A stretch of DNA of 64,000 bases. It comes from Deltaproteobacteria bacterium. GTDB lineage: Bacteria > Myxococcota_A > Polyangia > Polyangiales > Polyangiaceae. How positions within the stretch are numbered: the stretch's first letter is position 1; the number at the start of each line of letters is the position of its first letter. The stretch covers positions 22,624-86,623 of the forward strand of contig QJWJ01000430.1 of NCBI GenBank assembly GCA_003235365.1, written 5' to 3'. A program made the position numbers and the translations under genes. This document shows, piece after piece, positions 36,125 through 44,613 of the stretch. The notes under the pieces are model-generated. The model was not told where the DNA came from. It made no database searches and worked only from the letters and a program-made list of their open reading frames with translations.

Positions 36125-37173
36125 TCGTCACCAAACATCTCGAGGAACCTCATCTGGGTTTGACTCTGGATGTACCCCGGGTTGGCTTTTCGAACCTCTT
36201 CGACTGCCGAAGCAGCACTGTGGCCTTGCCAGATCAGAAACGCAGCGAGCACGGTACCCGTACGGCCCAACCCTGCGTCGCAGTGGACCGCAACGGCCGT
36301 TCCATTGCCGATCGATCGCTTGATACCGGCAAGCGTGCGGGTCAACTGAGCGGTACCGGGGATGCCCATGTCCTTGATTGGTAGGTGACGCCCCTCGATA
36401 CCGAAGCCCTTCAACGCGGCGGGCGCAACGGGCACCTCAGTCAGGGAGATGAGCACTTCAACTCCGTTTTGGGCGATCGCCTCCAGATCCTCTTCGACGC
36501 TGCCCAGCAGCCCGGGGCGTCCCATACCGGCAAGGCGATTCGGTATGACCCACCGGAAGTGGCTCGGGAGCGAGGGGCGGCGGGCAGAAGGCCAGCAGTT
36601 GCCCAATTGCAGGAAGCGTCGAGAGAGCGCCGTGGGAGGGTCTTCGAAGAAGGCCTTGGCCGGCCCCGACGCCTCGAGCCGTCCAGCGCAAAACAGACGA
36701 ATGTCGTCTGCCACCTCACGCGCGAAAGCAAGGTCGTGAGTCACGATGACGAAGGTCCGTTGACCATGCTGTTCGGCGAGCACGCCACTGAGCCGCCGCA
36801 TCGCACGCTCGCTGATGCCACGGGTCGGCTCGTCCAATAGCAAGACGGAAGCGTCAGACTCCAGCGCGTCGAACAAGACTCGCTCACGTTCGAGGCTCAC
36901 TCCCGCGTCGCTTGGGCGATGTGCCTGGTGAATGATTCGCAGTTGAGGACATGCTCGTGTTTCAGTATCACGAAAGCGCCAGACACCGGCGCGCGACCAC
37001 CCTGCGGGCATCGGTTCTCCCGCAAGTTGCCCCAACAGCGCGCTCTTTCCGGTCCCCGAAGGCCCCAGCACGACAGTCGTGCGGCGCTCGTCGATGGAGA
37101 AACTGAGCGCGTCGAACAGACTGCCTGTCGGAGTGTTGATACCACCATCATCAACTACGAATGCGCGGGACAT
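36115..37173 (-). CDS. ABC ATPase fused to DUSP23-like protein tyrosine phosphatase
   Basis: 352 aa. The N-terminal half (1-~190) is a compact ABC nucleotide-binding domain with Walker A GPSGTGKS (37-44), Q-loop Gln83, Walker B VLLLDEP (110-116) and H-loop His146. The signature motif LSGGQ is replaced by VSLERER (~92-98). From ~205 on it becomes a DUSP23/VHZ-type phosphatase: RWVIPNRLAGMGRP opening, SLTE, general acid Asp268 and the P-loop HCDAGLGRTG with Cys298 and Arg304. No permease is nearby, so it is not a transporter. Last gene of the Roadblock/GTPase operon, 3 bp after the phosphoesterase gene. The phosphatase may act on Tyr/Ser/Thr phosphates made by the kinase-like neighbour; that is inference. 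Confidence 0.82.
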   Translation of the reverse strand: MSRAFVVDDGGINTPTGSLFDALSFSIDERRTTVVLGPSGTGKSALLGQLAGEPMPAGWSRAGVWRFRDTETRACPQLRIIHQAHRPSDAGVSLERERVLFDALESDASVLLLDEPTRGISERAMRRLSGVLAEQHGQRTFVIVTHDLAFAREVADDIRLFCAGRLEASGPAKAFFEDPPTALSRRFLQLGNCWPSARRPSLPSHFRWVIPNRLAGMGRPGLLGSVEEDLEAIAQNGVEVLISLTEVPVAPAALKGFGIEGRHLPIKDMGIPGTAQLTRTLAGIKRSIGNGTAVAVHCDAGLGRTGTVLAAFLIWQGHSAASAVEEVRKANPGYIQSQTQMRFLEMFGDDHA

Positions 37174-37176
37174 CTC

Positions 37177-37923
37177 TCACGTACCTTTCGCCAATCGTTC
37201 ACCGAGCTCCATCGGGAACCCGGCCTTCTCCAGCGACGCCTGTGTGCGTCGCACGTCGTACGGTATTCGGTGCAGTTGCACGGTGCGCGCCAATGTGTCG
37301 ACGAGGGCGACACTCGATCGCGTGTCGCGATCGCGAGGCTGCCCAACCGACCCCGGATTGATAATCACCGAAGACGCTGACGCCGGCCATTCGACGAGCC
37401 CGCTCAGCGGACGTTCCTCAACCTTTCCGTCATCCAACCAGGCGACGTTGGGCCGGTGCGTGTGCCCGCACAACGCAACTTGCGGCCAGGCACCATTCTG
37501 CGCCACCGCCGCGAGATTCGTCTCAATCATCGAACCCGTCACGTAACCGTAGTAGTGCTCCGGATTGAGGTAGCACCCATGTACGGCACAGAATTCGTCG
37601 CGGACTACGATGTTGTCCAGAGACGAAAGGTAGCCCAACTCGTCGCTCGTCAACGTCTCCTTGGTCCAGCGATGGGTGAATGTCACGCTGGCAGACGTCA
37701 TGCCCGGGACCGAAACGCCAGCGACCGCGCGATCGTGATTACCGGCGACGACGTGCGCGCGATGGCGCCGAATCAGTTCGAGAACCGGACGAGGTTCGGC
37801 GTTGTAGCCAACGAGATCTCCCAGGCACAGCGCGTCGTCAACGGACAACGAGTCGATGAAGTCGAGCACCGACTCGCACGCGGCGAGGTTTGCGTGAACG
37901 TCGCTGAATACCCCTATCCGCAT
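37177..37923 (-). CDS. Calcineurin-like metallophosphoesterase
   Basis: 249 aa from MRIGVFSDVHAN at the ATG 37923; the frame opens earlier at 37989 but would overlap the GTPase gene. All five metal-binding blocks are visible: DVH (8-10), GDLVGYN, GNHD, then a His in AVHG, and GHTH. The YfcE/PrpE-like class hydrolyses phosphodiesters or phosphoprotein/nucleotide phosphates. The start codon lies one base after the stop of the GTPase-kinase gene, so the two are co-translated. In this context it could turn over a nucleotide signal or a phosphoprotein. Confidence 0.85.
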   Translation of the reverse strand: MRIGVFSDVHANLAACESVLDFIDSLSVDDALCLGDLVGYNAEPRPVLELIRRHRAHVVAGNHDRAVAGVSVPGMTSASVTFTHRWTKETLTSDELGYLSSLDNIVVRDEFCAVHGCYLNPEHYYGYVTGSMIETNLAAVAQNGAWPQVALCGHTHRPNVAWLDDGKVEERPLSGLVEWPASASSVIINPGSVGQPRDRDTRSSVALVDTLARTVQLHRIPYDVRRTQASLEKAGFPMELGERLAKGT

Positions 37924-37924
37924 G

Positions 37925-39655
37925 TCAATCGAGGAGTATCCCTTCCACCGTCGAAAGCAGTCGACGCTTTGCCGCCGCCGCTTCATCACTTCTCGTCGAC
38001 GCGTCGGCCAGCGAGGACGACAAGCCGATCCTATCGACGTCCTCCCTGGTCAATCCCTCGCGAAGGGCCTCCTCCAGGGTCGTCAAATAAGACTCGATAG
38101 CCGTCGGCCACCGGACGTACTCATCGATTCGTCGCAACAAGCTGTGCCCCATCGCCGGCAGGTTGCTCGACAGTGCAATGTCGTCATCGATGTAGTAGAC
38201 GCGTTCCCGCACGCAAGCGAAGTTGCTCGGATGCACGTCCAACGCGAGCTTGTTGCGCGCCGCCAACTGCATCGACTCCACTGCGACACGCGCGAACGCG
38301 GCGAGTGTATCCTCCAACTGCGCGATGTTCTCGGTATCGACGGCGAGCGTCATCCTCGAGCGGAGCGTGGCAACCCACGGCGACACGGTCCAGAGCCAAT
38401 GGTTTCCCGTACTGTCCTCGGTGAGCGTCAGCACCGTGTCTTTGACCAGGAGTCCGCCCAAGAGTATCTTTTTGCGGGCCAAAGTGAGCAGTTGCTCGCG
38501 CGCGAGTTCCACGTCGCCAAAGCGCCGTCGGCGCGAAGTCTTGAGGCACCACGGGCCGGCTTCCAAGATGCACGTATCGGCACTTCCACTGCCGTCTTGC
38601 GTGCCCAACTGCCCCACCAGGTCAGTCCTCACGACAGCTTCGTCGATCGGGATCCGACGCAAGATCTCCCTACCCGTCGCGCTCGGCCAGATGTATCCGC
38701 TCGGAACGACGGCCGTGGGCAGAGGAGCCTCCCCGACGCCAGAACGCTTGTCCTCCACAGCGGGGTCCAAACGCTCGGCTCCCACGTCAGCATCGGAGGG
38801 CATCGCTGCACCGGACGGCGCGACCGCTCCAGCGGCGTCAGCAGGAGTAGTCTGCTCAACCGCATCCGACGAGGCGACCTCCCCCGCTGCGTCAGAAGAC
38901 GCGAGGGAATCGTCGGAGCGGACCTCCGCGACGGTGATCGTTTCGTCCACGCTCTTTCGCGCCCGATGTCTCTCGAGAACGAGGTCGACTCGGCTGACCT
39001 GTTGCGAGTGCTCCAAACCCTTGAGCTCGGTCAACAGGTCTTCTCCACTGACGGCAACCCCTTCGAGCGCTGGTAGTCCCGCCTCGAGGATGGTTCGCTG
39101 CACGCCCGAAGACGCCGTACGCACGGCGATCACCATCGTCTCACGGACTCCAATGCCGTTGTCGGCCTGAGCCCCGATGCACGGAACCGCGTCGCTGAGA
39201 CCCAACGCGATGCGCAGCTCCTTGGGGCTCAGCGCCCCGACGACGTCCTGCTTGTTCGCCTGGAGCACCAGCGGCACGTCTGGCGCGTCCTCCCTCAAGA
39301 CGGTGAGCAACGTCGCATTCTCGCGGAGGCTCTCCGGATTGCTATTGGCGACGAACACCACGACATCGGCCAACGACAACAAATGACTCCGCCGCGCGCT
39401 GAGCGTCGCCTGCCCAGGCACGGTGATTAGATGGCACGACATCGCGTTGCCGGCGATCAAGCCCCCGTCGACCCGCAACCAGTCGAGGAACAGCGTGCGA
39501 CCGTTGACTCCCTCGGACGAGAGCAACTCGCTTCGGCGCCGAGGTGTGAACACTTCGGTCAGCTGTTGCAGATTCGTCGTCTTGCCCGCAAACGCAGGTC
39601 CGTCGTAGACGATTCTGATGACGAGCTTTCCAGTTATGCGGTCGAAGACTGCCAT
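37925..39655 (-). CDS. MglA-like small GTPase fused to kinase-like domain
   Basis: 576 aa. Residues 1-200 are a Ras-like GTPase of the MglA group: P-loop GPAFAGKTT (19-27), the characteristic TVPGQ (78-82) in place of DxxG, NKQD (134-137) and GAQ (161-163). A ~110-residue Ala/Ser/Asp-rich linker follows. Residues ~325-550 have a kinase-like fold with a Lys in WCLKTS, a catalytic-loop equivalent DVHPSNF (Asp473, Asn478) and metal-binding IDDD (489-492), similar in spacing to aminoglycoside/LPS-kinase-like enzymes. MglA controls polarity in myxobacteria, but this fused form is different. It follows the two Roadblock genes and precedes the phosphoesterase. No GAP protein of the MglB type other than the Roadblock pair is present. 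Confidence 0.82.
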   Translation of the reverse strand: MAVFDRITGKLVIRIVYDGPAFAGKTTNLQQLTEVFTPRRRSELLSSEGVNGRTLFLDWLRVDGGLIAGNAMSCHLITVPGQATLSARRSHLLSLADVVVFVANSNPESLRENATLLTVLREDAPDVPLVLQANKQDVVGALSPKELRIALGLSDAVPCIGAQADNGIGVRETMVIAVRTASSGVQRTILEAGLPALEGVAVSGEDLLTELKGLEHSQQVSRVDLVLERHRARKSVDETITVAEVRSDDSLASSDAAGEVASSDAVEQTTPADAAGAVAPSGAAMPSDADVGAERLDPAVEDKRSGVGEAPLPTAVVPSGYIWPSATGREILRRIPIDEAVVRTDLVGQLGTQDGSGSADTCILEAGPWCLKTSRRRRFGDVELAREQLLTLARKKILLGGLLVKDTVLTLTEDSTGNHWLWTVSPWVATLRSRMTLAVDTENIAQLEDTLAAFARVAVESMQLAARNKLALDVHPSNFACVRERVYYIDDDIALSSNLPAMGHSLLRRIDEYVRWPTAIESYLTTLEEALREGLTREDVDRIGLSSSLADASTRSDEAAAAKRRLLSTVEGILLD

Positions 39656-39839
39656 GCGTACTCCACGGGTTGCACTACGTCGGGCGCGCCCCGTGAATGG
39701 TCCCCCTCGTTGTCCGAATCAGTGAAGAAACGAAATGTCCTGACAATCAGATTCGAAGCTGGGCGTCCCGGCGAAGGCCCCCCATCGAGCCGGCTGATCT
39801 GCCATCTCGACGCCCTCACCGACGACACCCAATTCGCAA

Positions 39840-40250
39840 TCAGGCCGCTGCAGCCTTTTCGACTTGCTCGAGATTGGCCCGCGACTTGGAGAGCACCATT
39901 CCGAGGTTGGCGGAAATCCGGCAGACTACCGTCAGCACCATGTCCTCGTTGCGCTTGCAGCGTTGGAACACGTGAATGAGGTTGTCGGACATGATGATGA
40001 TCTCCTGAAAGAAGTGGTGACCATCATCTTTGACGCCACGGATCCTCTTGAACGTCTGCTCAATCGCGGAGACGTTGGGCCCCTGAAAAAGCTCACCTGT
40101 CGCAGCGGCAACCAAGTCGAGCACCTCTTGCGGGTGGCTATCAACCGTCTTCACGCCGAGAAGCATACCGGTTTTCATATCCACGAAACCAACCGCAACA
40201 CACTCCGGCACAGCCGATCGAACCACGGTCAACGCGTCATCTAGACTCAT
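39840..40250 (-). CDS. Roadblock/LC7-like protein B
   Basis: 136 aa, SD AAAGGA upstream. An alpha/beta/alpha Roadblock fold is suggested by the opening helix DDALTVVRSAV, the strand AVGFVDMKTGMLLGV, helix LDLVAAATGELF and the later strands IIIMSDNLIHVFQ and MVLTVVCRI. Roadblock proteins act as dimeric partners, GAPs or scaffolds for Ras-like GTPases. It is closely similar to the neighbouring gene 44 bp upstream, so the pair arose by duplication and may form a heterodimer for the MglA-like GTPase encoded 184 bp downstream. Confidence 0.8.
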   Translation of the reverse strand: MSLDDALTVVRSAVPECVAVGFVDMKTGMLLGVKTVDSHPQEVLDLVAAATGELFQGPNVSAIEQTFKRIRGVKDDGHHFFQEIIIMSDNLIHVFQRCKRNEDMVLTVVCRISANLGMVLSKSRANLEQVEKAAAA

Positions 40251-40294
40251 GAGAAATCATCCTTTCCTGCTGAAATGTTTACCCAAGCACGCCA

Positions 40295-40702
40295 TCAAGG
40301 CACCAACGGCTCCAACTTCGGAATACTCGCTTTGACCTGAGCCCAACCCATTCCGATGTTGGTGGTCTTCTTGGTCACGAGCATCATGACTGCCTTGCCG
40401 CCCTTGAGCGTCTTGGCGAAGTGGAAATTGTGCCGCGACGTGATGTGAATTTCGTCGAAGTAGTGCGCACCGTCTTCGGGGGTTCCGCGGTGAGCACGAA
40501 CCATCTGTTCCACCCGGCCCACGTTCGGACCTCGAAACATGTCCATCGTCGCTGCGGCGACGACTTCGTTCAGCGTCTGCGTATACGACGCCGAGTTGTA
40601 TATCCCCAAAAGCATCCCCGTATCGAGGTCGATGACCCCGCAAGCGATTGCACCATCTACGTTCTCCACGACCTCTCTGCATGTGTCGTCAATCTTACTC
40701 AT
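40295..40702 (-). CDS. Roadblock/LC7-like protein A
   Basis: 135 aa, first gene of the minus-strand operon; GGAGG lies about 9 nt before the ATG. It aligns over its full length with the product at 39840-40250: VIDLDTGMLLGI, MFRGPNV, FDEIHITSRHNFHF, then VMMLVTKKTTNIGMG. The same LVT(K/R)(K/R)TT-GMG end occurs at the C-terminus of the pseudo-receiver/DUF4388 protein transcribed divergently at 41393, which ties the two operons together. Expected to bind the GTPase encoded downstream. Confidence 0.82.
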   Translation of the reverse strand: MSKIDDTCREVVENVDGAIACGVIDLDTGMLLGIYNSASYTQTLNEVVAAATMDMFRGPNVGRVEQMVRAHRGTPEDGAHYFDEIHITSRHNFHFAKTLKGGKAVMMLVTKKTTNIGMGWAQVKASIPKLEPLVP

Positions 40703-41392
40703 GTCCCTCTACCTCCATGGGCAGCGGCATCAGCCGCCACCCGTCATGCAGCGCCCTCCCCCAGTGGGTCGCCTGTGGTGGTTATACGTCGCGCTTTGAA
40801 AATGAATAACGGCAAGAAGGGCTTTTTTTGCATAGCCTTAGCTAATCCCCACCAACCGCTGAACGCACTACACGTGCGACGCTGCAGGCGCCTGTCGGGC
40901 CCGAACAAGAGCGCCCCCGCGCCGCTCGAACGAACTGCAGAACGACAACGCCCAACGCGCAATGGTATCCGCAACTAGTGATCAACGCAATGCGTCGCAC
41001 GGCAGCGACCGACCCTGACCTACATTTCCCCGCACGACCGTCCACGGTATCCTGCCAAAGACCGTTTCCACTGCAGAATGCTGAACTGGTACGCCGTTGG
41101 TGAGTGAACTGGAACACAGTTGAATGGGTGAACTTCGACTCAGCGCGGGCGCCAGCAAAAGACCTTGCTAGAATGGTCGGTGTATCGCCCCTCACCCGAT
41201 GGGAGGGAACGACGGAGCGATACTCGTGGGTGGGGTCGTCGCTCCTTCATCGAATCGGGACGGGTCGTTTTGGGAGCATTGTTGCTCAGGCGACTCAACC
41301 ATCAGAACTTTGGCTCACAGGGGCTAATTCAATCGGACGAATCGTTCGTCCATTGAAAACGACGCAAGCGAGCATGGGGGGTTGGCAAAGGA
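40703..41392. other. 690-bp divergent control region of the GTPase island
   Basis: Longest gene-free stretch in the island, between the Roadblock operon and the pseudo-receiver operon. It should hold both promoters. A TATAAC hexamer read on the minus strand at about 40776-40781 may be a -10 for the Roadblock operon. A run of seven T at about 40823-40829 flanked by GGGC and AGCC could be a weak terminator or leader structure. No ORF in it has a plausible product. Confidence 0.35.
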
Positions 41393-42634
41393 ATGGCGCT
41401 TCAACAAGCAGCGCGAGAAGATTGGCGAGGGTCCGAAAAGACCCGGGTCCTTGTCGTCGAACGCGACGCGAAGAGTCGTGACGAGTTACTGTCACGACTA
41501 CTCTCGAACGGATTCGACGCGGACGGCGTGGAGACGCCCGAAGGTGCATTGGTCGCGCTGACTGCGGGAGGCTTCGACGTCTTGTTGACTTCGGAGCAAG
41601 CGGAGTCGAGTACGGATGCGAGGCTACTCGATTCGGTCGGCGCAATGGGCGACGCGCCGCGGACAATCCTCATCACCGACGACATGCCAGGACAGTCTGG
41701 CGTCCGCCGCGCCTCGCCCGCGGTCAGAACGTTGCCTCGTTCGCACACTCAAGGTGAACTCATGGATGCCGTTCGGCAAGCGGCCAACACGCCCCAAGGC
41801 CTCGTCGCCACGCTCACTGGCATCAATCTCATCGACGTGCTGCAGCTGCTCCACTTCAGCCAGCGAACCGTCTTGCTCCGTGTAATGGGTCCGGTTGAAG
41901 GGTGCTTGTACTTCGACAGAGGGGAGGTCGTGCATGCAACGTACGGTGACGCCAGGGGGGCTCAAGCCGTCCGGCAGATCCTGCAGTTGACGTCTGGATC
42001 AGTGCGAACGGAAGAGACCGCCACCTCGGAACGTAGCCTGAACGTCCCGCTGCAGATGCTGCTGCTGGACGTGATGCGCTTCGAAGATGAACAAGGTCGG
42101 GGTGAAGAGGGCGAGCTCGACGCGGAAGTCTCCCGGCAGTCCTACCACGCTCCGTCGCTGAGCGTCATCCCGAGCGCTCTATCGTTGGTACCGCGCATCG
42201 AGGTGATCCCCGAGGTCGACGCTGCCTGTCGCAAGGTCGTCGATGAAAGTGAAGAGATCGTCGCGTGCGCCGTCGCAGACATTCAGACGTCGAAGCTCAT
42301 CGGTCAGTACACGAAGAACGGCTCCGCTGTCCCCGCCGATCGACTCGCTCTGCGCACGATCGACTTGCTTTCGGACTCGATCAGGTTCGGCCTGTCCAGT
42401 GGAGAGGTCAGGCCAAACGAGACCCTCGACGTGCAACTTTCCTCGCGGGAACGACTCTATCTAGCCCGAAGCTTCGGAACCTGTCGCGGCGCGCTGTTGC
42501 TCATCACGCGGCGCACGACGAGCGCGGGCATGGGTCGTGCCCTCATCGGCACCGCGGCGGGATCGATTGAGCCAATCGTCGAGCGAGTCATGCAAAGCAT
42601 GTTTGGTGGACGGGGGAACGGTGCACAACATTGA
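41393..42634 (+). CDS. Pseudo-receiver / DUF4388 (PATAN) / Roadblock-like protein
   Basis: 413 aa. Residues 17-130 have a CheY-like fold (RVLVVERDAKSR, then TILITDD), but the phospho-acceptor position reads LLTSEQ, with no Asp at the expected place (~Ser67). Residues ~137-233 are a DUF4388/PATAN domain: LTGINLIDVLQLLHFSQRT, GCLYFDRGEVVHATYG. The last ~140 residues (from ~275) resemble the stand-alone Roadblock protein A: VDAACRKVV at the start and LLITRRTTSAGMG at the end. DUF4388 domains are frequent in GTPase/chemosensory contexts of myxobacteria. This is probably a scaffold that bridges a signal input and the GTPase module. Confidence 0.8.
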   Translation: MALQQAAREDWRGSEKTRVLVVERDAKSRDELLSRLLSNGFDADGVETPEGALVALTAGGFDVLLTSEQAESSTDARLLDSVGAMGDAPRTILITDDMPGQSGVRRASPAVRTLPRSHTQGELMDAVRQAANTPQGLVATLTGINLIDVLQLLHFSQRTVLLRVMGPVEGCLYFDRGEVVHATYGDARGAQAVRQILQLTSGSVRTEETATSERSLNVPLQMLLLDVMRFEDEQGRGEEGELDAEVSRQSYHAPSLSVIPSALSLVPRIEVIPEVDAACRKVVDESEEIVACAVADIQTSKLIGQYTKNGSAVPADRLALRTIDLLSDSIRFGLSSGEVRPNETLDVQLSSRERLYLARSFGTCRGALLLITRRTTSAGMGRALIGTAAGSIEPIVERVMQSMFGGRGNGAQH

Positions 42635-43598
42635 TACAGCCTCCGGCTTTTCGACTATCCCTGCCAGCGCGATAGAGTCGTCGCCTGCAGACAGCGTAGC
42701 GATCGGGATTGCAGCGCCTCTGCTTCAGCAGCTCAGCGAACTGCCGGCTGACGCAACCGGCAGTCTGCTGTTCGGCCCCGACGGACAGTCCGGCGCGGTG
42801 CTGGTCGAAGGTGGACGAATCTGTTGGGCGATCTCGCCTCGCATGCGACGTCGCCTGACAGACTTGCTCTGCCACCAACGCAATCCTCCGTTGGACCGCG
42901 CATCCGTGGAAGACGTGATCAGAACCTGCCGGCACGACCACAAGCCGTTCGGCGAGGCACTGGTCAAAGCCGGAATCGCGACTGAGGTGGGGCTGCGCCG
43001 GGCTTTGCGTCAACACAATGCCGAGTCGATCGCCTTGTTGGCCAACCACGGCATCGGCCTCGACGGAGCACGCTGGCTACCCCACAAGAATCACCGCTAC
43101 GATGCGCGATTCACCTTCTCTGCCATGGAGCTGCTAACGACACTGGGCGCGCTCAATGACGTGGAGATGGCCGCACGCGCCCGAGACTGGCTGAAGTACG
43201 CGGTCGCTGGAAACGGCATTGGTATTGCGTTTTCTCGGTCCAGTGACGGACGGAGCCTAGTACCCGTTGGCGAGATTGCGGGTGAGCGGCTGCCGCTGGA
43301 GGAATTGGAGGAGTTGAGCGAATGGACGCGAACCACGCTCCAGGTCTGTTCGTGTCTTTCCGACAACCCAGTCATTGCCTCTACCTGGAACGGCGGGTTG
43401 AGCTCGATCGTATGGCAGCACGGTGAGCTATCTTTCGCCATGCTGTTCTCGGCATCCGGTGACTGGGCTCGCTCCCTGGGCAGAGTGCAGCGCTTGCTCG
43501 AAGACGCCGACGGAGCGGTATCGCGGGGAGCGCCCCCCGACCCACCATCCGCATCGGGTGAACGACCGCGAAGGAAAACGACCCTCAGATCCGCCTGA
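42621..43598 (+). CDS. DUF4388-like / Roadblock-like partner protein
   Basis: About 325 aa, starting at GTG 42621 inside the previous gene (14-bp overlap) with GGGGG 4 nt upstream; a further GTG at 42606 is possible. The N-terminal half (PLLQQLSELPADATGSLLF, GAVLVEGGRICWAIS) resembles a DUF4388 module and includes an FGEALVKAGI helix reminiscent of the GspE/MshE N-terminal type. The C-terminal half is a profilin/Roadblock-like alpha/beta region. The protein ends with a basic, Pro-rich tail. Translational coupling indicates it works with the pseudo-receiver protein. Domain calls are tentative. Confidence 0.6.
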   Translation: MHNIDTASGFSTIPASAIESSPADSVAIGIAAPLLQQLSELPADATGSLLFGPDGQSGAVLVEGGRICWAISPRMRRRLTDLLCHQRNPPLDRASVEDVIRTCRHDHKPFGEALVKAGIATEVGLRRALRQHNAESIALLANHGIGLDGARWLPHKNHRYDARFTFSAMELLTTLGALNDVEMAARARDWLKYAVAGNGIGIAFSRSSDGRSLVPVGEIAGERLPLEELEELSEWTRTTLQVCSCLSDNPVIASTWNGGLSSIVWQHGELSFAMLFSASGDWARSLGRVQRLLEDADGAVSRGAPPDPPSASGERPRRKTTLRSA

Positions 43599-43656
43599 GC
43601 GGAAACCTGGCCGAGCGCGCCCCAATCACACTTCGTCAGAGCCGGCTTCGTCTTGC

Positions 43657-44532
43657 TCAGACGTCGCCCGCGCTCGCGAAGATCTCGAGCTGCTCTCGAA
43701 CTGTCGCCAAGGTGCCAGCATCGATGCCGATTACGTTCAGAGCGCCCTCGACATCGACGTCCGCCTTCTCGTTGGGAACGCCCAATCCAACGGACTCGGC
43801 CAGAGCATCCGCCAACGCCACAATCGCCCCGGCGACCGACCCTTTCAGCACTTGCGATCCATGGTGAACCGCAACTGGCGACAGCTCCGCTGCGAGGTTC
43901 CAGCTCTCGAACAGGCGCGAGCCGACAATCTCGTGATGCATCACCAGTGCGGACCACACCAGTGAAACGTCGGGTCGATATTCACTGGGCAGCCTCTCGC
44001 TCAAGGCCACTAGGCTCGCGCAGTACCCAATGTCGTGCAGCAAGCCACACAAGAAAGCGTGACCTTCGTCGGCACCGCTCACGATAGCCAGCATGCGTGC
44101 GGCATAGCCAACGGTCACGCTGTGGTCGCGAAGCGTGATCATGGGACGCTCGTAGCGCTTGGCTTTGAACACGCGTTCGGTAACGGCAGCCTGAAAAAAC
44201 AACTCGCGCACGCGGCGCAGGCCGAGCCGTGTGATGACCTCCTCGATCGATCGAAGACTCCGCCCGGTACCGTAGGCAGCTGAGCTGGCCAGTCGCATCA
44301 ACGACGCGGTGAGCATCGAGTCCTCCTCGAGGACCTTCGAAACGTCGAAAATGCTCACGTCATCGTCACTGGTCAGATGCCACAAGCGCATCGCGATCCC
44401 GGGTAGCACTGGCGGCTGGTAATCCGGCGAGTCGAAGCACCGCATCAGCCACGTGGCAATACGTTCTGGCTCTTGCCCCCAGTCATCGGCAAAGAGCAGT
44501 GGCGACGGCAACGACTCGGGCTGAGAGGTCAC
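43657..44532 (-). CDS. HDOD domain protein
   Basis: 291 aa. The HDOD (HD-related output) domain spans ~40-250: PPVLPGIAMRLWHL, ILEDSML-like helix, SIEEVITRLGLRRVRELFF, then LLHDIGY and a late ALVMHHEIVG. HDOD domains act in signalling, often without phosphohydrolase activity, but HD residues are partly kept here. Myxobacterial HDOD proteins commonly sit next to chemosensory or two-component genes. It follows paralogue 2 by 81 bp on the same strand and converges with the DUF4388-like gene. Confidence 0.88.
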   Translation of the reverse strand: MTSQPESLPSPLLFADDWGQEPERIATWLMRCFDSPDYQPPVLPGIAMRLWHLTSDDDVSIFDVSKVLEEDSMLTASLMRLASSAAYGTGRSLRSIEEVITRLGLRRVRELFFQAAVTERVFKAKRYERPMITLRDHSVTVGYAARMLAIVSGADEGHAFLCGLLHDIGYCASLVALSERLPSEYRPDVSLVWSALVMHHEIVGSRLFESWNLAAELSPVAVHHGSQVLKGSVAGAIVALADALAESVGLGVPNEKADVDVEGALNVIGIDAGTLATVREQLEIFASAGDV

Positions 44533-44613
44533 GTTGCGGGAGTACGGCCGGGGCTGAAGGAACGTTTAGAGCGGCCCTGAGTGGGATTCCGCGCGCATCG
44601 GAATCGCGAACCG

